Under the pieces are notes generated by a model that searched no databases, was not told the DNA's origin, and was given only the letters and a program-made list of their open reading frames with translations. The position numbers and the translations under genes are program-made. From the NCBI GenBank assembly GCA_009772985.1, contig WOUS01000002.1:348717-412716 (forward strand): a stretch of DNA of 64,000 nucleotides, written 5' to 3'. Below are positions 53,821 to 62,060 of this stretch, piece after piece. The DNA comes from Anaerolineaceae bacterium (GTDB lineage: Bacteria > Chloroflexota > Anaerolineae > Anaerolineales > Villigracilaceae). Each line of letters starts with the position of its first letter. Position 1 is the first letter of the stretch.

Positions 53821-55227
53821 ATGACAGACCTCTTCGACCACGCCATGCAGCAGCGCATGAGGGACGAAGCCCCGCTCGCCGCCCGGATGCGCCCGCGCAC
53901 CCTCGACGAATTCGTCGGCCAAGAACACATCGTCGGGCCGGGCAAACTGTTGCGCCGCGCCATCGAATCCGACCGGCTGTTCTCGTCCATCATCCTGTGG
54001 GGGCCGCCCGGCACCGGCAAGACCACGCTCGCCCAGGTCATCGCCAACCGCACTCAATCCCATTTCGAGACGCTCTCCGCCGTGCTGGCCGGCAAGGCCG
54101 AACTCAGGGAAATCATCGAGGCCGCCCTGGAACGGAAACGCCTGTACCAGAAAAAGACCACCCTGTTCGTGGACGAAGTCCACCGCTGGAACAAAGCCCA
54201 GCAGGATGCCCTGCTCCCGCACGTCGAGAACGGGACCGTCCTCCTGATCGGAGCGACCACCGAGAATCCCTACTTCGAGGTCATCGGCGCGCTGGTCTCG
54301 CGCTCGCGCGTCTTCCAACTCCTGCCGCTGGCAATGGAGCAGACCGGCCGCATCGTGGACGCGGCCATCTCCGACCCGGAACGCGGCTACGGCAGCCGCC
54401 GCGTCCTTCTGGACCCGGACGCCCGCGCCCACCTGATCGACGTTTCCGGCGGCGACGCGCGCAACGCGCTGAACGCGCTCGAATTAGCGGTGGAGTCAAC
54501 GTCTCCAGACATTGACGGCAACATCCACATCACGACGGACGTGGCGCAGGAATCCATCCAGCGCCGCGCCGTGCTCTACGACAAGGACGGCGACGCCCAC
54601 TACGACACGATCTCGGCTTTCATCAAATCTGTGCGCGGCTCGGACCCCGATGCCGCCCTCTACTGGCTGGCGAAGATGGTCTACGCCGGCGAAGACCCAC
54701 GCTTCATCCTGCGCCGCCTCATCATCCTGGCCGGGGAAGACATCGGCCTGGCCGACCCGATGGGATTGGTAGTGGCCGCCTCCGCCATGCAGGCCTTCAC
54801 CTTCATCGGCCTGCCGGAGGGAATTTACCCGCTGGTGGAAGCCACACTCTATCTCGCCACCGCGCCCAAATCCAACAGCGCCGGGGCATATTTCAAGGCC
54901 TTCGAGCGCATCGAGCAGGAGGGCGTTGGCGACGTGCCGACGCACCTGAAAGACAACAGCCGCGACGCCGCCGCACTCGGTCACGGCAAGGGCTACGTCT
55001 ACCCGCACATGGAGGATGGTCACTTCGCTCCCCAGCAGTATCTCCCCAAGGAACTGCTCGGCACGTATTTCTACAAGCCGTCCGAACAGGGGTACGAGGC
55101 CCAGGCCGGAGCAAGGCTGGAAATGTGGCGCGAGGCCCAGCGCAAAGCCCTCGGCATCGAACGCCGCGAGGATGTGCCGGAACTCTCTCAGGAACGAATT
55201 GACGCCCTGAAACGCAACATCAAATAA
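53821..55227 (+). CDS. rarA: Replication-associated recombination protein A (RarA/MgsA AAA+ ATPase)
   Basis: 468 aa. MTDLFDHAMQQRM, then PLAARMRPRTLDEFVGQEH; Walker A WGPPGTGKTT near residue 60; Walker B FVDEVHRWNKAQQDALLP; GATTENPYFEV; and the C-terminal tetramerisation part with LEGIYPLVEATLYLA-like and YVYPH stretches. It acts at stalled replication forks. ATG 53821 is selected because TATAAT lies 7 nt upstream and homology begins here; the longer open frame from 53743 is not used. Confidence 0.95.
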   Translation: MTDLFDHAMQQRMRDEAPLAARMRPRTLDEFVGQEHIVGPGKLLRRAIESDRLFSSIILWGPPGTGKTTLAQVIANRTQSHFETLSAVLAGKAELREIIEAALERKRLYQKKTTLFVDEVHRWNKAQQDALLPHVENGTVLLIGATTENPYFEVIGALVSRSRVFQLLPLAMEQTGRIVDAAISDPERGYGSRRVLLDPDARAHLIDVSGGDARNALNALELAVESTSPDIDGNIHITTDVAQESIQRRAVLYDKDGDAHYDTISAFIKSVRGSDPDAALYWLAKMVYAGEDPRFILRRLIILAGEDIGLADPMGLVVAASAMQAFTFIGLPEGIYPLVEATLYLATAPKSNSAGAYFKAFERIEQEGVGDVPTHLKDNSRDAAALGHGKGYVYPHMEDGHFAPQQYLPKELLGTYFYKPSEQGYEAQAGARLEMWREAQRKALGIERREDVPELSQERIDALKRNIK

Positions 55228-55228
55228 C

Positions 55229-55290
55229 CTGACAACGTGCCAACCTGCCAACGTGTAGACGTGTCAACCTGCAAACATGCCAACACTCTT
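55229..55290 (+). repeat. 8-nt tandem array spanning the next start codon
   Basis: Seven units with aac spaced exactly 8 nt (caacgtgc, caacctgc, caacgtgt, gacgtgt). The ATG 55277 is part of the last units (aaacATGccaac). No Shine-Dalgarno. Confidence 0.85.
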
Positions 55291-55891
55291 TCTCATTCGC
55301 CACGGCGAGAACGACTTCCTTAAGAAGAATATCCTGGCAGGACACCTTCCCGGCGTCCACCTGAACGAACGCGGACACGAACAGGCGGCGGCTCTCGCCA
55401 GGACCTTGAGCCTGCTCCCGATAACCGCCATCTACTCCAGCCCGCTCGAACGCGCCGTCGAGACCGCCCGTCCGCTGGCCGAAGCGAAGAAATTGGAAAT
55501 CAACATCTGCCCCGCACTCGCCGACACCGACGTGGGCGAATGGGCTGGCCGCTCGTGGAAAGCAATTCAGCGCAGAAAAATCTGGGAAATTATTCAGGAA
55601 ACGCCGTCGCAATTCCGCTTTCCGGGCGGGGAAAGTTTCGCCGAAGCGCAGGCGCGCGTCGTGGCCGCGCTCGAGTCCATCGCCGCCGCGCACGGCGAAG
55701 AGGACAAGGTCGCGGTCTTCTTCCATGCCGACCCCATCAAACTGGCGCTGGCGCACTACTTGGACATGCCACTCGACAACTTCCAGCGGTTGGCCGCGCA
55801 TACCGGCTCGGTAACGGTCGTCAGGAAAAACGGTCCGGCTGTGCGCGTGCTGGCGTCCAATCTCAATCCCCCGTTCTCGTTCCCTGAATAA
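55277..55891 (+). CDS. Histidine phosphatase family protein
   Basis: 204 aa. LIRHGEND with the catalytic His (residue 8 or so), SSPLERAVETARPLA, and the second His in VFFHADPIKLAL (canonical HG is HA here). Phosphoglycerate-mutase-like fold, cytosolic phosphatase; the substrate is unknown. The first three codons (MPT) are encoded by the upstream 8-nt array, so the N-terminus has been reshaped by the repeat. Confidence 0.87.
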   Translation: MPTLFLIRHGENDFLKKNILAGHLPGVHLNERGHEQAAALARTLSLLPITAIYSSPLERAVETARPLAEAKKLEINICPALADTDVGEWAGRSWKAIQRRKIWEIIQETPSQFRFPGGESFAEAQARVVAALESIAAAHGEEDKVAVFFHADPIKLALAHYLDMPLDNFQRLAAHTGSVTVVRKNGPAVRVLASNLNPPFSFPE

Positions 55892-55895
55892 CGTC

Positions 55896-56035
55896 AGTTA
55901 TGGATAAGAAAAAACGAGTCGTGTCGTTGCGAGCCGCGCACTTTGCGGCGAAGCAATCCCCTAATTGGCAGGGGGATTGCTTCGTCGGGCAAAGAACGCC
56001 CTCCTCGCAACGACACAAAATCCTTATCCATAACT
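55896..56035. repeat. Palindromic repeat family P2, copy 3, with outer arms
   Basis: GTGTCGTTGCGAG / CTCGCAACGACAC perfect 13-bp inner ends (55921-56016), enclosed by a second pair of 13-bp arms, AGTTATGGATAAG / CTTATCCATAACT (55896-55908, 56023-56035). It lies between convergent genes. Confidence 0.85.
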
Positions 56036-56039
56036 CAGG

Positions 56040-56888
56040 TTAAATAACAGACAACAGATCTTTTGCCACCCGTTCCCCTTTTTTCACAGGCGGATGGGCG
56101 CGCATGAACGTCTCACTGCCTCCGAGCAGGCGGTTGAAGAATCCCAGCGCCCCGCGCCGCATCCCGCCCCCGCCCTGGCTGGAGTGGCAGGCGCTGGCCG
56201 CGTCTTTCTTCTCCCAGACCGGGCGGATGTTGATGCAGGCATGCACAGGGAAATCCACCTCGGCGATGGCGGCAATGTCAATATCGGCATTCTTCCCAAA
56301 CCTGCGCGGATCCTTGCCAACCAACCGCAGGATGAACACCGCCGCCTTCAACAATCCGTGCGGCATGGTGTGATAGTAGAGCGCGCCCGGCGCGAATGGC
56401 GCGCCCGCTTCGGGAAAGAACGCCGGATCGTTCGCCCGCTCGAACGCCAGCGTCGCCGCCTGCTGGATGTGGATATGGTCCGGGTGGCGGTAGCCGCCGA
56501 CGGGGTCGAAGGTCAGGACGACGTCCGGCTTCAACTCGCGGATGTACTTCACCACCCGTCCCGCCACTTCCTTGACCGGGTGCCGGACCTGCGCTTCGGG
56601 ATGGTCATTCTCCGGCGTGCCGGGCATGCCCGAGTCACGGTAGCCGAGGAAGAACACGCCTTTCAGCCCAAGGATGCCGGCCGCGCAGCGCAGTTCGGAC
56701 TCGCGCATCTCCCCCACCGACGCGAAGTCTCGCATGTGTTCCGCGTCCGCTTCGCCCACCTCGCCGCGCGTCGCACAGACAAGATAGACGTCACAGCCGC
56801 GGGCGGCGTAGAGGGCGAGCGTCCCGCCCATGCCGAAGGATTCGTCGTCCGGGTGGGCCAGGACGGCAAGCAAGGTCTTGTTTGACAT
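56040..56888 (-). CDS. PIG-L family deacetylase, second copy
   Basis: 282 aa. AHPDDESFGMGGT at the N-terminus (Zn ligands), then HPDHIHIQQAA near residue 140, as in the glucosaminyl-deacetylase/MshB-like group. A C-terminal tail of about 60 residues with CHSSQGGGGMRRGALG differs from the copy at 2817. ATG 56888 is preferred; ATG 56897 is 3 codons upstream. A TATAGT box is close upstream, and the gene is divergent from 56932. Confidence 0.87.
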   Translation of the reverse strand: MSNKTLLAVLAHPDDESFGMGGTLALYAARGCDVYLVCATRGEVGEADAEHMRDFASVGEMRESELRCAAGILGLKGVFFLGYRDSGMPGTPENDHPEAQVRHPVKEVAGRVVKYIRELKPDVVLTFDPVGGYRHPDHIHIQQAATLAFERANDPAFFPEAGAPFAPGALYYHTMPHGLLKAAVFILRLVGKDPRRFGKNADIDIAAIAEVDFPVHACINIRPVWEKKDAASACHSSQGGGGMRRGALGFFNRLLGGSETFMRAHPPVKKGERVAKDLLSVI

Positions 56889-56902
56889 GGGAAGCATTGT
56901 AC

Positions 56903-56908
56903 TATAAT
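56903..56908 (+). promoter_or_regulatory. Overlapping divergent -10 region
   Basis: TATAAT on the plus strand serves 56932; the complement (TATAGT, ending near 56901) can serve the PIG-L gene. The two promoters share bases and would interfere. Confidence 0.45.
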
Positions 56909-56931
56909 CAAGCAACTACCCAGGAGCAGGA

Positions 56932-57219
56932 ATGATCAAACCCTACGAATGTACCCAGTGCGGTTCCACCGATTTCGCTGACGCGGGCGGTTCCCGCGTG
57001 CGCTGTTCTTTCTGCGGCAGCCTGTTCGCAGTGTTGACCGGCGACCCGAAACTGACCATCAACAAGGGCGCAAAAGTGGTCTTTGGGAAAAACGCCAACG
57101 TGGAAATCCGCGGCAGTGTGCAGATCCAAGATGGCGCAGACGTGGATATTCAAGGGAAAGTTACGGTGTTGAAAGACGGGAAAAAACAGGAATTCAAGTT
57201 GAAATTGATCCGCGAGTAA
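56932..57219 (+). CDS. Small zinc-ribbon protein
   Basis: 95 aa. CTQCGSTDF and VRCSFCGS make two CxxC pairs (a treble-clef/zinc-ribbon head), followed by a beta-rich tail (KLTINKGAKVVFGKNANVEIRGSV) and a basic end. CAGGAG precedes the ATG. Unknown function. Confidence 0.75.
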   Translation: MIKPYECTQCGSTDFADAGGSRVRCSFCGSLFAVLTGDPKLTINKGAKVVFGKNANVEIRGSVQIQDGADVDIQGKVTVLKDGKKQEFKLKLIRE

Positions 57220-57239
57220 TTGGAAATTTTCGAGACAAG

Positions 57240-57392
57240 TTCTAGTAAACCAGCAAACTCCGGTCAATTTCCCTTGCCCATGCGTTGATCCCCCCCTTCA
57301 AATTCCTCACCTTCCTGAACCCGGCGCTGGACCAGCAGTTCGAGCGCCCGGCGCGAGCGCGAACCCATCTTGCAGAACAATACAATTTCCTA
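57240..57392 (-). pseudogene. Duplicated 3' end of moeZ (rhodanese-domain fragment)
   Basis: About 150 bp closely matching 58253-58405. In the minus-strand frame it encodes SAGFRKVRNLKGGINAWA, the C-terminus of the MoeZ rhodanese domain. It begins right after the toxin stop codon. No upstream catalytic part is present. Confidence 0.85.
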
Positions 57393-57887
57393 TTCGGCCA
57401 GCAGAGCATCCACCGCCCCGTGCGCTTCGTGCAACACCTTCTCCGAAACCCAGAGCGACGAACGCGCCAACGCATCGAGCAACCTATGCGCTTCCGCGCG
57501 AAACTTGATGGAACCGCTGGCTGCCGCCCATAACAGCAAGCCCACGGAGCCGTGCACTTCCAATCCCAGCGACTCCGCAAAGCGCCGGGCGCGTCCATCG
57601 TCGGTCAGGAACCAGTTTGCATCTTCCTGGATCGCCAATCCAATTGCCTGCGCTTCGCCGGCATCGATGTCGGCGCTTATCCATTTTCGCGCCTGCGCGG
57701 CAACGGACCTTCCCACAGGAAAAATCTTGATCCAGGCCGGGAGCAACAAACCGGCTGTGTTGCGCATGAATTCGGTTTTAACAACTGGCGGAATAAGAAC
57801 AACTCCCGCATGTTCCAGGAATTCAAGCGCCCCGGCCTCGCTCAAATGGATCAGGGGACCTGTATCACAGACAACGATACGGCCCAC
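57390..57887 (-). CDS. PIN-domain toxin (DUF3368 family)
   Basis: 165 aa, GTG start. VVCDTGPLIHL at the N-terminus carries the first acidic residue; KTEF, DAGEAQAIGLA and FLTDDGRARRFAES supply the rest, as in PIN RNases. It should cut RNA and be held in check by the upstream antitoxin, with which it overlaps by 1 nt (TAGTG). The gene ends where the duplicated moeZ 3' end begins. Confidence 0.88.
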   Translation of the reverse strand: MGRIVVCDTGPLIHLSEAGALEFLEHAGVVLIPPVVKTEFMRNTAGLLLPAWIKIFPVGRSVAAQARKWISADIDAGEAQAIGLAIQEDANWFLTDDGRARRFAESLGLEVHGSVGLLLWAAASGSIKFRAEAHRLLDALARSSLWVSEKVLHEAHGAVDALLAE

Positions 57888-58105
57888 TATTTTTTGCCCT
57901 TTTGCTTCATTGCCCAGGCAACATCATCCAGTTGATATTTTTCCGCCAGCACCCGATCAACCGCCGTCTTGGGAACAAGCCGGATGGAACCATCCGCTTC
58001 CACAATCGCTTCGAGCAAGTCACCTACCTCCACTTTAGCAGTGCGGCGGGTGGAGGCAGGCAGGGTGATTTGTCCGTTCGTCCGTACCTGTAGAAATTCA
58101 GCCAT
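57887..58105 (-). CDS. AbrB/SpoVT-type antitoxin
   Basis: 72 aa. MAEFLQVRTNGQITLPASTRR is a swapped-hairpin AbrB DNA-binding N-terminus; the C-terminal DRVLAEKYQLDDVAWAMKQK neutralises the toxin in such pairs. GAGGAG precedes two adjacent ATGs (58108 and 58105). It precedes and overlaps the PIN toxin gene. Confidence 0.88.
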   Translation of the reverse strand: MAEFLQVRTNGQITLPASTRRTAKVEVGDLLEAIVEADGSIRLVPKTAVDRVLAEKYQLDDVAWAMKQKGKK

Positions 58106-58255
58106 CATCTCCTCGCTTTCTGAAACCTTGAGTTCCTGATATTTATACTTATCATACAACATAACCCCATGAGTGTCAACAAAATACGACCCCGCGCACG
58201 CCATCGTCGCGGGGCTGCCTGGATGAAGGTTTGCTTTCAGCGGTCAAAATAACTG

Positions 58256-59410
58256 TCAATAAACCGGCAATCTTGTATCCACATCCTTTGCCCATGCGTT
58301 GATCCCCCCCTTCAAATTCCTCACCTTTCTGAACCCGGCGCTGACCAGCAGTTCGAGCGCGCGGCGCGAACGCGAGCCTGTCTTGCAGAACAATACAATT
58401 TCCTGCGCCGAATCCAGTTCGGAGAGCCGCGCCGCCAGTTCGCCGAGCGGAATGTTTTGCGCCCCCTCCAGATGCGAAATCGCCAGTTCATGCGGCTCGC
58501 GCACGTCGAGCAGGCGGATAGGCTTGCCGCTTTTCAGTTGCGCCGCCAACTCGCGGGCGGTGATGTCCCAATCCTTACCCGCCGAGCCTTCGTCATGTTC
58601 CAGTCCCGGCACGCCGCAAAACTCGTTGTAGTCAATCAGCGCGGTCACTTCGGGGTGCGGGCCGCAAACTTTGCAACCCGGGTTCTTCTTCAATTTGACG
58701 TACTCAAATGACATGTCGAGGGCGTTGTAGAGCAGCAGCCGTCCCGCCAGCGAGGAGCCAATCCCCAGCAAGAGTTTGATCGCTTCGGTGGCCTGGATGG
58801 TGCCAATCGTCCCCGGCAGGATGCCCAGCACACCCGCGTCCGCGCACGAAGGGACAAGACCCGGCGGGGGCGGCTCGGGAAACAGGCAGCGGTAACACGG
58901 TCCGATGCGGGCGTCGAAGACGCTGGCCTGCCCGTCGAAGCGGAAGACCGCCCCGTAGACATTCGGCTTGCCGGTCAGCACGCACAGGTCGTTGGTCAGG
59001 TAGCGGGTCGGGAAATTGTCCGAGCCGTCAACGATGATGTCAAACGGTTCGGCTATCCGCATGGCATTGGCGGATGTAAACGGCTCGTCGAATGTGTCCA
59101 CATGAACCGCAGGATTGAGGTCCCGCAGCCGGGCGCGGGCGGAAGCGACCTTGCGCCTGCCCACCGCTCCCGTCCCGTGCAGTATCTGGCGCTGGAGATT
59201 GCTCTCCTCCACGGCATCGTAGTCCACCAGGCCGATGTGACCGACACCCGCCGCAGCCAGGTAGAGCGCGGCGGGCGAACCCAGGCCGCCGGTCCCGATG
59301 ATGAGCGCCGAGGAGCCTTTCAGTTTGCGCTGGCCGTCCAGCCCGATTTCGGGGACGAGCAGGTGGCGGGAGTAACGCAGGATTTCTTCGCGGGAGAGTT
59401 CGGGGAGCAT
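58256..59410 (-). CDS. moeZ: MoeZ/MoeB-type E1 with C-terminal rhodanese domain
   Basis: 384 aa. N-terminal ThiF/E1 domain: ALIIGTGGLGSPAALYLA, DYDAVEESNLQRQ, adenylation Asp in VDGSDNF, and two CxxC zinc pairs (CYRCLFP and CKVCG). The rhodanese domain (about 285-384) has DVREPHELA and active-site Cys in LFCKTGSRSRRALEL. It adenylates and sulfurates C-terminal Gly-Gly of MoaD/CysO-like carriers. It overlaps cysO (stop/start within 4 nt), so it probably serves CysO first. Its 3' end is duplicated at 57240. Confidence 0.94.
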   Translation of the reverse strand: MLPELSREEILRYSRHLLVPEIGLDGQRKLKGSSALIIGTGGLGSPAALYLAAAGVGHIGLVDYDAVEESNLQRQILHGTGAVGRRKVASARARLRDLNPAVHVDTFDEPFTSANAMRIAEPFDIIVDGSDNFPTRYLTNDLCVLTGKPNVYGAVFRFDGQASVFDARIGPCYRCLFPEPPPPGLVPSCADAGVLGILPGTIGTIQATEAIKLLLGIGSSLAGRLLLYNALDMSFEYVKLKKNPGCKVCGPHPEVTALIDYNEFCGVPGLEHDEGSAGKDWDITARELAAQLKSGKPIRLLDVREPHELAISHLEGAQNIPLGELAARLSELDSAQEIVLFCKTGSRSRRALELLVSAGFRKVRNLKGGINAWAKDVDTRLPVY

Positions 59411-59411
59411 G

Positions 59412-59684
59412 TCAGCCGCCTGCAATGGAGGGGACGAGATTGAGAATGTCGCCGGGCGCGAGCGGGGTGTCCAATCCCTGCAAATCCCGCACGTTGCTGC
59501 CGTCGAGGAACAGGTTGACGAAAGCGCGCAGGGAGCCGTCGTCCTTGCACAGGTGCGGACGGAAGGCCGGGTACTGCGCCAGCATGTCATCCAGCGCCGC
59601 CGCGACAGTCGCGCCGTTGACCGGCACTTCCGCCTGGCCGTCCACGTAGGGCCGCAGGGGATTGGGAATGCGGATGGTGGGCAT
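59412..59684 (-). CDS. cysO: CysO/MoaD-like sulfur carrier protein
   Basis: 90 aa, beta-grasp fold, with C-terminal LVPSIAGG. IRIPNPLRPYVDGQAEVPVNGATV is CysO-type. Thiocarboxylated CysO is a sulfide donor for cysteine synthesis in actinobacteria; here cysE and cysK follow upstream on the same strand, though CysM and Mec+ are not seen. Upstream 9-nt array at 59705-59790. Confidence 0.9.
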   Translation of the reverse strand: MPTIRIPNPLRPYVDGQAEVPVNGATVAAALDDMLAQYPAFRPHLCKDDGSLRAFVNLFLDGSNVRDLQGLDTPLAPGDILNLVPSIAGG

Positions 59685-59704
59685 GGGCTTATTTTAGCCC
59701 ATCA

Positions 59705-59790
59705 AGTCTTAAAAGTCTAACAAGTCTGACAAGTCAAAAGGTCTGACAGGTCAGACTGGACGACTTGTAAGACCTGTTGGACTTGTTGGA
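59705..59790 (-). repeat. 9-nt tandem array between cysE and cysO
   Basis: caagtctta/aaagtctaa/caagtctga units with gtc spaced 8-9 nt, followed by an inverted stretch (acttgtaagacctgttggacttgttgg). It lies upstream of the cysO start. Confidence 0.75.
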
Positions 59791-59791
59791 C

Positions 59792-60583
59792 TTATATCGA
59801 AAAATCTTGACCATGCCACGAGTCATTTTGCGGCGCGTGGACGTGCGGTTTCTGGACCCCTCGACTATCCGCTCGGGGCGGCGCCTCGTGCCCGTTGACG
59901 CGATTCTCGAGCGCATCCACCCGTTCGAGCAGTTGCCTGAGCGCCACACCGACCACGTCCGGCAGGGACGTATGGTCGAGGTCAGGGGCGTCGCCGCTGT
60001 GATGCGGCTGGGAGCGTTGGACGATCTGCCCCGGCACGCCGACCACCACCGAGTTGGCCGGCACAGACCGGACCACGACCGCGTTCGCGCCGATACGGCT
60101 GTCGTCGCCGATGGTGATGGCGCCGAGGATTTTCGCTCCCGCGCCGACCACGACCCGGTCGCCGAGGGTCGGGTGGCGCTTGCCCTTGACGAGGCTGGCC
60201 CCGCCAAGCGTCACGCCGTGGTAAAGCGTCACGTCCGCGCCGATCTCGGACGTCTCGCCGATGACCACGCCCATGCCGTGGTCAATGAACAGGCCAGGAC
60301 CGATAACCGCGCCGGGATGGATCTCGACGCCGGTCAGGGAGCGCGCGACCTGCGACAGGGCGCGGGCGAAAAAGCGGAGGTTGCGCTTCCACAACCAGTG
60401 CGAGATGCGTTGAATCCAAATGGCGTGCAGGCCGGAGTAGACGAGGAACACTTCCAGGCGCGAGCGCGCCGCCGGGTCGCGTTCGAGCACCGAGGCGATG
60501 TCGCGTTTCATCATGGCGAAATAACTCCGCAGGCCGCGCAGGGGCCGGATAACAGGATAAGGTTGAATTGCTTCGGTTGCCAT
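59792..60583 (-). CDS. cysE: Serine O-acetyltransferase
   Basis: 263 aa. Helical N-terminus, then the left-handed beta-helix: [27 protein letters not shown] and GRKHPTLGD-like turns, ending with a long Arg/His-rich C-terminus. It acetylates serine for cysteine synthesis. ATG 60583 has GGAG upstream. cysK lies upstream on the same strand, and a P4 repeat lies in between. Confidence 0.93.
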   Translation of the reverse strand: MATEAIQPYPVIRPLRGLRSYFAMMKRDIASVLERDPAARSRLEVFLVYSGLHAIWIQRISHWLWKRNLRFFARALSQVARSLTGVEIHPGAVIGPGLFIDHGMGVVIGETSEIGADVTLYHGVTLGGASLVKGKRHPTLGDRVVVGAGAKILGAITIGDDSRIGANAVVVRSVPANSVVVGVPGQIVQRSQPHHSGDAPDLDHTSLPDVVGVALRQLLERVDALENRVNGHEAPPRADSRGVQKPHVHAPQNDSWHGQDFSI

Positions 60584-60596
60584 AAACACTCCAAGA

Positions 60597-60656
60597 GTAA
60601 GGGCGACCCGTCAGGGTCATCCGAGAGGATTGACGAATCAGGCGGGTCGCCCCTAT
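60597..60656. repeat. Palindromic repeat family P4, copy 2
   Basis: GTAAGGGCGACCC (60597-60609) and GGGTCGCCCCTA (60644-60655). It matches the copy at 32182. Confidence 0.75.
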
Positions 60657-60661
60657 AAAAA

Positions 60662-61597
<936 letters not shown>

Positions 61598-61688
61598 TCG
61601 ATACTCCTATTTCTAAATTCTCTGCCACCTCTTCTCCCCCATCCGTGTTTTTCCGGATGGGGGAGGCCGGGAGGGGGTCGTTAACCGG

Positions 61689-61753
61689 AAAACAAAAAGA
61701 CGGCGCGCTGCGCCTGCGAATACAAATCCATTCGCGGGGCCTCGCCGGCCGTC
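61689..61753 (-). terminator. Intrinsic terminator-like hairpin in the cysK leader (attenuator)
   Basis: In the RNA sense the stem GACGGC...GCCGTC closes an inner GCGAAT/ATTCGC hairpin and is followed by TTTTTGTTTT, about 90 nt before the cysK start. It lies inside the leader transcribed from 61891. Confidence 0.7.
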
Positions 61754-61793
61754 CTTTGCCTGTTGGCTGATCGTGATGCAACGGCCTGAGCCG

Positions 61794-61850
61794 TTACTTC
61801 CCAGGGGATGGCGGCTGGAAGCCCCGCCCCGGACACATGCAATTGAACAT
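61794..61850 (-). CDS. Candidate cysteine leader peptide
   Basis: 18 codons, MFNCMCPGRGFQPPSPGK, with a Cys-Met-Cys run near the start. GGAG lies 9 nt upstream; an alternative in-frame ATG (61865) gives 23 codons. Ribosome stalling at the Cys codons could stop the downstream terminator hairpin from forming. The reading is short, and only two Cys codons are present, so this is tentative. Confidence 0.5.
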   Translation of the reverse strand: MFNCMCPGRGFQPPSPGK

Positions 61851-61890
61851 AGAATTTTGCTCCATAATATTTATCACTATTTTGATAATT

Positions 61891-61918
61891 ATTATACGGT
61901 TATTTTCCGGTTTGTCAA
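61891..61918 (-). promoter_or_regulatory. Promoter of the cysK leader
   Basis: Minus-strand TTGACA (61913-61918), 16-nt spacer, TATAAT (61891-61896). The leader is about 290 nt long. Confidence 0.75.
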
Positions 61919-61937
61919 GACAAAAAGGCTCTTGAAT

Positions 61938-61996
61938 GCTTCGGCTGGATTTGTAATCCAGCTGCCGGAACGCCGGATTACAAATCCGGCGGAAGC
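61938..61996. repeat. Double-hairpin repeat family P3, copy 2
   Basis: CTGGATT-tgt-AATCCAG and GCCGGATT-aca-AATCCGGC hairpins enclosed by GCTTC ... GGAAGC arms. It is the relative of 20223-20285. Confidence 0.75.
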
Positions 61997-62012
61997 ACAC
62001 GAGAGCGCCGCC

Positions 62013-62044
62013 AAAAAACAGGGCGCGCCTTCCGGCGCGCCCTG
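62013..62044 (-). terminator. Rho-independent terminator of the EF-G-like gene
   Basis: CAGGGCGCGCC (62019-62029) with GGCGCGCCCTG (62034-62044); on the minus strand TTTTTT follows. Confidence 0.85.
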
Positions 62045-62060
62045 CCCTGTTCGGGAAAAA

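Noticed and set aside
57240..57598. Reading the rhodanese fragment as a separate gene
   Set aside because: Only the C-terminal end of the rhodanese domain remains; the rest of that open frame is out-of-frame toxin sequence.
61598..61865. T-box or SAM riboswitch in the cysK leader
   Set aside because: The T-box antiterminator core and SAM-riboswitch landmarks were not recognised; leader-peptide attenuation explains the hairpin better.
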